DNA from: MWAR01 sp035388825
Lineage (GTDB): Bacteria; Muiribacteriota; Ozemobacteria; Ozemobacterales; Ozemobacteraceae
Reading direction: 5' to 3'
NCBI GenBank assembly: GCA_035388825.1
Contig: DAOOQQ010000003.1
Span: forward strand, 92,332-156,331
Length of the DNA: 64,000 nt
Shown: piece by piece, positions 43,439 through 50,256 of the stretch
Numbering within the stretch: the first letter of the stretch is position 1
How the letters are laid out: each line of letters begins with the position of its first letter
Translations under genes and position numbers: made by a program
The notes under the pieces: generated by a model
Databases searched by the model: none
What the model was told of the DNA's origin: nothing
The model's input: only the letters and a program-made list of their open reading frames with translations

Positions 43439-44334
43439 ACCCGACCCCCCGGCCGGCGGAAGGGGTCGTGAGCTGGAACGTCACGACGGCCTGCAACCTT
43501 CGCTGCTCCTACTGCACCCAGCGCCACAAGGCGGATCGGGGACGACCTCCGCGATCCGCCGCGGGATTTCTCGCGGGGTTCGCGCGGCTGGACGGCCGCT
43601 GGGAGATCAAGATGTCGGGCGGAGAGCCGTTCCTGCACCCGGATCTGGACGCGATCGCCGGCGGCATTGCCCGGCTCGGCCACCGGGTCTCGATCGTGAC
43701 GAACTTCACCGCCCCCCGCAGCCGGCTCGAGACGTTCGTCGCCGCCGCGTCAGGCCGCATCGGCATCGTGTCCTGCTCCCTCCATCTCGAACACGTGCGG
43801 GGCGAGGTGGAGCTCGCAGAGTTCATCGCCCGGGCCCTCTGGCTCTCCGGACGGCTGGCCGTTTCGGCCGATCCGGCCCTGCCGAAGCCGCATCTGTGCG
43901 TCACCTCGGTCGCAACCCGCGCCGCCCTGCCCCGTCTTCCGGCACTGGCCGGGCGGTTTGCCGACGCCGGGCTGACGTTCAAGATCCAGCCCGAGAAACA
44001 GAACCGCGACGTCATCCCCTACTCGGACGCCGAGCAAGAGCTCCTGCTGGCCCTGGGCGGCCACAACCTGACCGGGAAGATCGAGCACTCGTATCGGGGG
44101 CTTCCCTGCTGGGCCGGGGCGCGCTCGTTCATCCTCGACGATCTCGGGGGGGCCTGGCGATGCTACCCGGCCCGCCGGTTCCGCACCGAGTCGCTCGGCG
44201 ACTTCACGGGGGAGCGGTTTGTCCTCGCCGACGAGCCCCGGCCCTGCCTTTACGCCCACTGCAACTGCACCGTTCCCATCGCGCGCGGTATGATGCCGCA
44301 GGGTTCCCGACACCACCAGGAGACGGAAGAATGA
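43435..44334 (+). CDS. Radical SAM protein, paralogue of the previous gene
   Basis: A protein of 299 residues; ATG 43435 overlaps the preceding stop. The cluster motif is CNLRCSYC (Cys20, Cys24, Cys27), with WEIKMSGGEPFLHPDLDAIA and VSCSLHLEHV. The C-terminal Cys set is CWAGARSF ... WRCYPARRF ... CLYAHCNCTVPIARGM. The pair with the gene before it is tandem and clearly related but well diverged, so each probably modifies a different position or substrate. The stop overlaps the next start. Confidence 0.86.
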   Translation: MNPTPRPAEGVVSWNVTTACNLRCSYCTQRHKADRGRPPRSAAGFLAGFARLDGRWEIKMSGGEPFLHPDLDAIAGGIARLGHRVSIVTNFTAPRSRLETFVAAASGRIGIVSCSLHLEHVRGEVELAEFIARALWLSGRLAVSADPALPKPHLCVTSVATRAALPRLPALAGRFADAGLTFKIQPEKQNRDVIPYSDAEQELLLALGGHNLTGKIEHSYRGLPCWAGARSFILDDLGGAWRCYPARRFRTESLGDFTGERFVLADEPRPCLYAHCNCTVPIARGMMPQGSRHHQETEE

Positions 44335-45239
44335 GATACAAGACGTTCCGCGCCCTCGTCATCATCGGCCTGATCGGCGCTGCCGCCGGCGGATTCCATA
44401 TCTGGCAGCTCCGGAAGGAGCGGGCCGATCTCGAGCGGGAAATCCGAACCTTTCACGAACACCGCGATGAGGAACAACGGCAGATCGCCCTCATGGATCA
44501 GCAGCAGATGGCGGCCGCCACCGCCGATCCGGTCCCGGCACCCGATGCGCCCCCCCTTCCTGCCGGAGCCATCGTCCTGCGGCCGATGGATCTCGAGATT
44601 CTCGCCGCCGCAGCCGCGAACATTTCGGGCGACAAGGTGAAGGATGCGATCCGGGGCCGATCCTGGAAGGTCAATCTGTTCCGCGATGCCGGCCAGTCGA
44701 AGGTGAACCGCCTGAAGATCGATCTCGACCGCGACGACAAGTGGGACGAGAAGTGGTCCTGGGACCCCGAAGGCCTCCAGCGCCAGATCGCTCCGGCAGA
44801 CGACGAACGATACACGGTTCAGACCTGGTACGACGTGAACCTGAACGCCTGGGTCGCGGAAAAGCCGTCGGTCGGAACGGCCCCCGTGGTCGCCGAAACG
44901 GCCCCCGGCATCCCTGCATCCCAAGCCGGTCTGCCGGATGGCGCCGTCGCGCTGCGACCGATGGACACGGAAATACTCGCCGCCGCCGCTGCGAATATTT
45001 CGGGCGACAAGGTGAAAGATGCGATCCGGGGCCGATCCTGGAAGGTCAACCTGTTCCGCGATGCCGGTCAGCCGAAGGTGAACCGATTGAAGATCGATCT
45101 CGACCGCGACGACAAATGGGATGAGAAGTGGAGCTGGAAAGAGGGCCGCATCACGCGCGAAGTCGCCTCGAACGATGATGAGAGCTACGATCGCCGGTTC
45201 CTTCTCGACACCGCGGCCAACGCCTGGCTGCCGAACTGA
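44331..45239 (+). CDS. Membrane-anchored protein with two nearly identical 62-residue repeats
   Basis: A protein of 302 residues, last of the radical SAM operon (ATGA overlap). One N-terminal membrane helix (about 9-26) is followed by a short coiled coil and a Pro/Ala linker. Two repeats follow, each reading EILAAAAANISGDKVKDAIR, then GRSWKVNLFRDAGQ, KVNRLKIDLDRDDKWDEKW and SW. The DLDRDDKWDE stretch resembles a calcium-binding acidic loop. The repeats are 60 of 62 residues identical while the DNA differs at about 20 positions, almost all synonymous. The protein could be the substrate or the membrane partner of the enzymes encoded upstream. No known family recognised. Confidence 0.75.
   Translation: MRYKTFRALVIIGLIGAAAGGFHIWQLRKERADLEREIRTFHEHRDEEQRQIALMDQQQMAAATADPVPAPDAPPLPAGAIVLRPMDLEILAAAAANISGDKVKDAIRGRSWKVNLFRDAGQSKVNRLKIDLDRDDKWDEKWSWDPEGLQRQIAPADDERYTVQTWYDVNLNAWVAEKPSVGTAPVVAETAPGIPASQAGLPDGAVALRPMDTEILAAAAANISGDKVKDAIRGRSWKVNLFRDAGQPKVNRLKIDLDRDDKWDEKWSWKEGRITREVASNDDESYDRRFLLDTAANAWLPN
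44577..44762 (+). repeat. Intragenic duplication, copy 1
   Basis: A 186-bp unit, about 89 percent identical to 44952-45137. In protein only two positions differ (Leu/Thr after Asp and Ser/Pro after Gln). Confidence 0.9.
44952..45137 (+). repeat. Intragenic duplication, copy 2
   Basis: Second 186-bp unit, separated from the first by a Pro/Ala-rich linker of about 63 codons. The changes are nearly all synonymous. Confidence 0.9.
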
Positions 45240-45255
45240 CCTTTCTGGCCCCGTT

Positions 45256-46275
45256 TCAGGGGAAGGCGCGGCAGAGCATCGATTCGAACAGCGTGCCGGT
45301 CTTGCGGGCCTTGAGCAGGGCGATCGGTGACCAGTTGAAGGCATCCTGGCGCGGCTTGAACAGGGAAGCCATCAGGGGCCTGTTCATCCGGTTGAGATCG
45401 AGCGGCGGGGCTTCGGGCGCCCATTCCAACGTCACGGGAGCCTTCACGGCCCAGTATTCGCGGCCGCCGACGGGGCTTCCATACCTCGCGGGCACCAGGC
45501 CATTGTCGGCGAAAGCGACCAGCAGAGGCTCGAGCGCGGCAACCGTGCTCGGCAGCGTGTCATGCATCAGCACGACCCCGCCCCGGCCGCCGCTTCCCAG
45601 GTGCAACTGGCGTTTCACGTTTTCGCAGGTCCGGATCACACTGCGATTGCGCCAGTCGTAGGGATCGACCGACCAGAGCATGACATCCATTCCCTCCTGC
45701 CGGACGGCCTGAAGCACGCTCTGATTGAGGCCTCCGTAGGGGGGCCGGAAAACACGCGGCCGGACACCGGCGACCTGGTGCACGAGCGCATTCAGAGAGC
45801 GAATCTCCTCGAGAGCCTTTTCGACGCCGGCAGGGGCGAGGTTCGCATGATGAGCGGTATGATTTCCGATCACATGCCCTTCGTCCCGCATCCGGCGCAC
45901 GATTTCGGGGTATTTGCGCACGTTGGTGCCGACGACGAAGAAGATGGCCTTCAGATCGTGCTTCCGCAGCGTCTCGAGAATGGCGGGTGTCGTATGCGGA
46001 TTGGGACCGTCATCGAACGTCAGCAGAAACTGGCGGTTGCGTCCCATGGTCGAGACGATGAACTGGCGGTTGTAGAAGACACTCCCCCCCTCGGTCGGCA
46101 CGGCGGGAACGGCCTGGTCGGCGAGATCCCGGTTGGCGGCAGCGGCAGGGGCGAGTTCGGCACGCGGCGTCAGATTCGTTCCGGCGGGAACGGCTTCGAG
46201 AGCCGCCGTTCCGAAGGCCAGAAGGGCGAGACAGAGCGGAAGAAAACGCGCAGCGGAAAACATATGCGTACTCAT
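45256..46275 (-). CDS. Polysaccharide deacetylase (NodB/CE4 family), secreted
   Basis: A protein of 339 residues from ATG 46275 (ATG 46263 also possible); the upstream in-frame ATG at 46380 is unlikely because it precedes the signal peptide. The signal sequence covers about the first 30 residues. NodB motifs: FLLTFDDGPNPHTTPAILET (motif 1), GHVIGNHTAHHANLA (motif 2, H-x3-H), RVFRPPYGG (motif 3), a WSVDPYDW region (motif 4) and LMHDT (motif 5). It should remove N-acetyl groups from peptidoglycan or another GlcNAc polymer outside the inner membrane. Its stop faces the radical SAM operon. Confidence 0.93.
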   Translation of the reverse strand: MSTHMFSAARFLPLCLALLAFGTAALEAVPAGTNLTPRAELAPAAAANRDLADQAVPAVPTEGGSVFYNRQFIVSTMGRNRQFLLTFDDGPNPHTTPAILETLRKHDLKAIFFVVGTNVRKYPEIVRRMRDEGHVIGNHTAHHANLAPAGVEKALEEIRSLNALVHQVAGVRPRVFRPPYGGLNQSVLQAVRQEGMDVMLWSVDPYDWRNRSVIRTCENVKRQLHLGSGGRGGVVLMHDTLPSTVAALEPLLVAFADNGLVPARYGSPVGGREYWAVKAPVTLEWAPEAPPLDLNRMNRPLMASLFKPRQDAFNWSPIALLKARKTGTLFESMLCRAFP

Positions 46276-46385
46276 GGCAGTCAAGATATCGGCATCCGGA
46301 ATCTCATTTCTGAGAGGCAGACGTATGGTATGCTGACGGAGCAGATACGGCAACCATCGTTTCGGCATGATATGAGGCATCGCAG

Positions 46386-47420
46386 GTGATGAAGAACCGA
46401 TTCACACGCATCCCGGCGCTCGCGGCACTCGTGGCGCTCGTTCTGATCGGCCCGTTTGCGGGGCTGAGCCGCGCCGGGGACATTCACGAGGCAGCCAAGG
46501 CCGCGGATCTCGAGCGTATCGCCGAGATTCTCGACCGGACCCCCCGGGAAGTGAACTCGGTGACCATCTCCGGCATGACGCCGGACGGGTACCGGATGAG
46601 CCCCCTCCACTGGGCCGCCCGGATGGGCCATCTCGACGTCGCACAACTGCTGCTCGAGCGCGGAGCCGACCCGCAGGCCCGCACCTCGCGCGGGATGACC
46701 CCGCTGCACATGGCCGCGCTGCGCGGGAACGCCTCGATGACCGGCTTCCTGTTGGAACACGGCTCGAAAGCCACGGCCACCGACAGCTTCGATGCCACCC
46801 CGCTCCATCTCGCCGCCGTTCACGGCTCGGCTCCGACGATCGCCGTGCTGCTGCGACACGGCGCCGATCCCGATGCGCCGGGAAGCCATGGCGCCACGCC
46901 CCTGATCGAGGCCGTCCGCCAGGGTCATGCCGGAGCCGTGTTCCTGCTCGCTTCCGCGGGGGCAGACCTGACCCGGGCCGACGATGCCGGGGAAACGGCC
47001 CTGCATGCCGCCGTCCAGTGCCGCCAGCCGGTGATGCTCCGGTTTCTGCTCTCGGCCGGTGTTCCCGTCTCCGCCGCCACCCGCACGGGACGGACCGCGC
47101 TTCACCTGGCGGCCCAGGATCCCTGGCCGGAAGGGGCGGAGCTGCTTCTCGCCGCCGGCGCGCCGCCCGATCCGACGGATCCCGAGGGGAACACGCCGCT
47201 GCTGCTCGCCGGCAGAAAAATATACTGGGAACTATCCCTGTCCCGAACCCGCTCACGCGACTGGATCGACACGTTCGACCGGATGCTGACGCTTTTCGTC
47301 CGGCACGGCGCCGACACGGAACGCGCGGCCCGCGACGGGACGACGATCGGCACCCTCGCCGCCTTCATCGTCGGCACGCCCCGGTTCGAACGCCTGATCC
47401 GTGATGCGAAACGGCGCTGA
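46386..47420 (+). CDS. Secreted ankyrin-repeat protein
   Basis: A protein of 344 residues starting at GTG 46386 or ATG 46389 (GAGG eight or eleven bases upstream). A signal peptide (about 1-30, ending GLSRAGD) is followed by about seven ankyrin units, such as MSPLHWAARMGHLDVAQLLL and MTPLHMAALRGNASMTGFLL. One unit is interrupted near KIYWELSLSRTRSRDWIDTF by an extra about 20 residues. Ankyrin proteins bind other proteins; the partner is not known. First in a run with the Wzc-like gene (15-bp gap), then the periplasmic protein and a two-component system. Confidence 0.9.
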   Translation: MMKNRFTRIPALAALVALVLIGPFAGLSRAGDIHEAAKAADLERIAEILDRTPREVNSVTISGMTPDGYRMSPLHWAARMGHLDVAQLLLERGADPQARTSRGMTPLHMAALRGNASMTGFLLEHGSKATATDSFDATPLHLAAVHGSAPTIAVLLRHGADPDAPGSHGATPLIEAVRQGHAGAVFLLASAGADLTRADDAGETALHAAVQCRQPVMLRFLLSAGVPVSAATRTGRTALHLAAQDPWPEGAELLLAAGAPPDPTDPEGNTPLLLAGRKIYWELSLSRTRSRDWIDTFDRMLTLFVRHGADTERAARDGTTIGTLAAFIVGTPRFERLIRDAKRR

Positions 47421-47435
47421 GCGAGGAGTCGCCAC

Positions 47436-49268
47436 GTGAACACGCCCCGCCGGCCGCTCGTTCCGGCCCCGATGCCGTTCGTGGGCCTTGCCCTCGCCGT
47501 CTCTGCGCTGCTGTTTCTGCTCTGGGACGTCGCCGCGCCGGTGGGCACCTGGAATATATTCATCCCTATTCCTTTTGAAGCGACGGGCACGGCTGACCGA
47601 CTCGACCCCGCTCTCGCTCCCGCCAACCTTCTCGCGGAGTATCGGGCGACCGTCGTGGCCGCCATCAACATCCCCGGGAACCCCTCGTCGCCGGTCTGGA
47701 ATGTCATGATCGCCTCCGAACCCCATCCCGGGCTTCTCCTGACCCTCACGGCCCCCTGCACGTCAGCCGTCGCGGACGCCGCCCGCAGGATGCCGGCCCG
47801 CGCCGTGAACGAGATCGACCGCCGACGCGGGGATCTGTTCAGCCGTCTCGGCCTTCAACTGGCCTCTGAGGCCGAACGCATGGAGGAGCGGCTGGCATCG
47901 GCAGCAGACGGGGCGGGCGGATTTCCCGACGGAGACCAGCTCCGGAACCTCGAGCGCCGCGCCGGAGCCCTCGAGCGTGAGCGCCAGGAGCTGCTGAGCC
48001 AAATCCTTCTGATCGAGAAACGGCTTTCCCCGGGAAAACGGCCGGCCGTCTCGCGTTCTTCCAGAAAAAAGGCGAGAGGGGTCAAGACCACAACCGAACC
48101 AGGCGGGAAGTGGGCCGGCGGCGCCCGGATGGCGCTGTCCAGCCGAACCTCTCTTCGAGCCCGTCTCCGGAAAACGCCGGCTCGCCGGCGCCCCCCCGCA
48201 GCTTCCGCGAAACTCTCCAGGAACCGGCTTCAGCAGGAACTCACCCGCCTCAGGAGCGCCCTCGAGACGGCCGACCGGAATCTGCTCGAACTCGCCCAGG
48301 AGCGCCAGGGGCTCGCTCTCCGGCACGAACGGAAATCCGGTGCCGATGCGGAACTCACGCGGATCGATGACGAGAATCGCCGCCTGGCCGTGCTGTTCGA
48401 AGCCGGGTATGCCAAACCCGACCCGGCCAGGGCCGTGACCTCGGCCCCTCCGCTTCACCTCCGCGTCTGGAGCGCCGCCCGCCCCGTCGCTCTCCTGCTC
48501 GGCTTTCCTGTCGCCTGGCTGATTCTGGGGCGGCGCCGGACCGGAACACCAGGCAGGGCCTATGCAGACACGGGGATCTCCCTGCTCGGCACCCTTCCCG
48601 CCCTCCTCCCGGAAACCCTGGAAGAGATGCTTCATCCCGCCTGCTTCGCCGCCGCCGCGCCCCGGGAAGCCCTCGCGATAAGAAACATATGTCTATATAT
48701 CAAACAAAATACCGAGGAGGCCGGCCGGAAAACCCTGGCGATCGTCGGAACCCACCCCGGGTGCGGCACTTCCGCCGCGGCCGCCCTTCTCACGGCGGCC
48801 CTGACCAACGAACTCCACCACATCCTTCTCCTCGATCTTCACTGGGCCCGACCGGCCCAGCACCGCCTCTGGTGGATCCCCTGGAACCCCGGAGCCGTGT
48901 CCTGGCTGGCTTCCACCACGGTTCCGGCATCGATCCGCACCGGCAACCAGGGCGAAGCCCCGCGGGCGGTCGTGATTCCCGCCGGCCCGCGCCCCCCCGA
49001 TCCCGAAACGGCGCTCGCCTCCGCGCCCTGGCCAAAATGGCTTTCGGGTTTTCCCGGCCGACCGGCAGAACTGCTGATCGCCGACACCGGCAACCTCGAC
49101 GAGGCCCCCGAAACGCTTCCGCAGCGGCTCCAGGCCTTTGACGCCGTCGTGCTCGTGACCTGCCCCGACTCCGAAGACCGGGTCAAGCGTGCTCTGAACC
49201 TCCTGGAACCCACGCAGAAGCCCCTCCTCGGGATTCTGCTCACCGAGATCAGGGAACAGACGGCATGA
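47436..49268 (+). CDS. Wzc-like polysaccharide co-polymerase/P-loop protein with a degenerate Walker A
   Basis: A protein of 610 residues. A membrane helix (about 14-34) is followed by a periplasmic region with a long coiled coil. A second membrane helix (PVALLLGFPVAWLILG near 350) precedes a cytoplasmic P-loop domain of BY-kinase/MinD fold. The Walker A position reads GTHPGCGTSAAAALL, without the usual Lys-Ser/Thr, while ILLLDLHW matches Walker A'. No Tyr-rich tail is visible, so kinase activity is doubtful. The coiled coil is interrupted by a copy of the palindromic element (residues about 224-237) in a basic, Pro-rich insert. It probably controls chain length or export of an exopolysaccharide, but no polymerase or flippase is next to it. 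Confidence 0.75.
   Translation: MNTPRRPLVPAPMPFVGLALAVSALLFLLWDVAAPVGTWNIFIPIPFEATGTADRLDPALAPANLLAEYRATVVAAINIPGNPSSPVWNVMIASEPHPGLLLTLTAPCTSAVADAARRMPARAVNEIDRRRGDLFSRLGLQLASEAERMEERLASAADGAGGFPDGDQLRNLERRAGALERERQELLSQILLIEKRLSPGKRPAVSRSSRKKARGVKTTTEPGGKWAGGARMALSSRTSLRARLRKTPARRRPPAASAKLSRNRLQQELTRLRSALETADRNLLELAQERQGLALRHERKSGADAELTRIDDENRRLAVLFEAGYAKPDPARAVTSAPPLHLRVWSAARPVALLLGFPVAWLILGRRRTGTPGRAYADTGISLLGTLPALLPETLEEMLHPACFAAAAPREALAIRNICLYIKQNTEEAGRKTLAIVGTHPGCGTSAAAALLTAALTNELHHILLLDLHWARPAQHRLWWIPWNPGAVSWLASTTVPASIRTGNQGEAPRAVVIPAGPRPPDPETALASAPWPKWLSGFPGRPAELLIADTGNLDEAPETLPQRLQAFDAVVLVTCPDSEDRVKRALNLLEPTQKPLLGILLTEIREQTA
48105..48147. repeat. Coding palindromic element, copy in the Wzc-like gene
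   Basis: Starts GGGAAGTGGGCCGGCGGCGC and shares its first 30 bases exactly with the tetR copies. It is read here as GKWAGGARMALSSR. The 7-bp word CCGAACC stands just left (48094-48100) and at the right end (48143-48149). Confidence 0.88.
48678..48710 (+). other. AT-rich rare-codon island in the Wzc-like gene
   Basis: ATA AGA AAC ATA TGT CTA, then TAT ATC AAA CAA AAT: eleven codons (IRNICLYIKQN) almost all non-preferred, two ATA and one AGA, at the start of the P-loop domain. Confidence 0.6.
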
Positions 49269-50245
49269 ACCCGTTCCGCCGATGGGCCCTCGTTCTGCTC
49301 CTGGCCGCCACCCTCCTCCTGCCGGCGGCCCCCGCCGCCTGTGACACGCTCCAGATCCTGATGCCGTCTCGCCTGAACCACCCGTCATGGGTCCTGGACG
49401 CGCTCCGGCAACGGTTCGCCACCCTCCTCGACCACGAGGTCACCCTCCACCTCCTTCCGACAACCACCGATCTGGGGCCGGTGGACGTCGCATCCGTCAC
49501 CCTCCTGATGATCGAGGAAGGCACCCATCTCGCCTCCGTCCCCGCGAGCATGCGCCCGACCCCGATCTATTTCGACGTGTTCTGGATGCTCGGCACCCGC
49601 CTCGACCTGCTCGCGCCCGTCGCCTCCGCTCCCCCCACGACACTGGCCGAGTTTCAGACATGCCTGGAGCGGCTTCACCGGCTCCACCCCGAGCGGTTTC
49701 CCTGGTTCGAATCCCTCGAGGCGCCGCTGACCCTGTTCCGGCTGCGCCAGACCATGCGGAACGGCTCCGCCGACCCGGCTGCGGCCCTGCTGCAGAAAGC
49801 CCTCGACCGGAAATGGCTGAACCCCTTCTCCCTCGAATCCGATGAAACGCTGGCTTGCGAGGTGCTCGAAGCCGGCGATGCCGTATTCTCCTCGATCTGG
49901 ATCCCCGCAAGCCTCGTCTCGGCCCCCCCCGCTTCGCAGCCCATTCCCGCTCCGCACGAGTCGGGAAATGAGCCGGCGGCGCCCGGATGGCGCAGTCCAG
50001 CCGGATTCATCCGGTTTTCCCCCTTCCCGGGAGAAATCGGCCCCGCTCCGGTGCCCCGCATCCGCCTGCGCCTCTGGGCCGACCACGATGACCGCCGCTG
50101 GTCAGCGGCCCGGATGCCCCCCTTCCACCCCACCCTGGATCTGCAAGACGCGGTGTTCCTCCCCTGCGACATCCCGTCTGAACGGCTCTGGGTCAAGCGC
50201 GACAGCTCGCGCTTCTTCAACCGCCTGATCGAAGGCGACCTCTGA
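49265..50245 (+). CDS. Periplasmic extracellular-solute-binding-like protein
   Basis: A protein of 326 residues with a signal peptide (LVLLLAATLLLPAAPAACD). The mature part begins TLQILMPSRLNHPSWVLDAL, the two-lobe start usual in solute-binding proteins of the ABC/TRAP class. A Pro/Ser-rich insert (about 228-260) contains a copy of the palindromic element, read as NEPAAPGWRSPAG. ATG overlaps the Wzc-like stop by ATGA; the histidine kinase follows after 11 bp, so it could present a ligand to the kinase sensor. That role is inference. Confidence 0.68.
   Translation: MNPFRRWALVLLLAATLLLPAAPAACDTLQILMPSRLNHPSWVLDALRQRFATLLDHEVTLHLLPTTTDLGPVDVASVTLLMIEEGTHLASVPASMRPTPIYFDVFWMLGTRLDLLAPVASAPPTTLAEFQTCLERLHRLHPERFPWFESLEAPLTLFRLRQTMRNGSADPAAALLQKALDRKWLNPFSLESDETLACEVLEAGDAVFSSIWIPASLVSAPPASQPIPAPHESGNEPAAPGWRSPAGFIRFSPFPGEIGPAPVPRIRLRLWADHDDRRWSAARMPPFHPTLDLQDAVFLPCDIPSERLWVKRDSSRFFNRLIEGDL
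49963..50005. repeat. Coding palindromic element, copy in the periplasmic-protein gene
   Basis: Starts GGGAAATGAGCCGGCGGCGC and differs from the Wzc copy at 4 of 43 positions. It is read in a different frame there and here. GCCGGC and GCCGG flank the inner hairpin. Confidence 0.85.
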
Positions 50246-50256
50246 CGGAAACGACC

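Noticed and set aside
44936..44950. Another CCGGATGGCGC match in the repeat-protein gene
   Set aside because: Again a short PDGAV coding match; nothing of the element flanks it.
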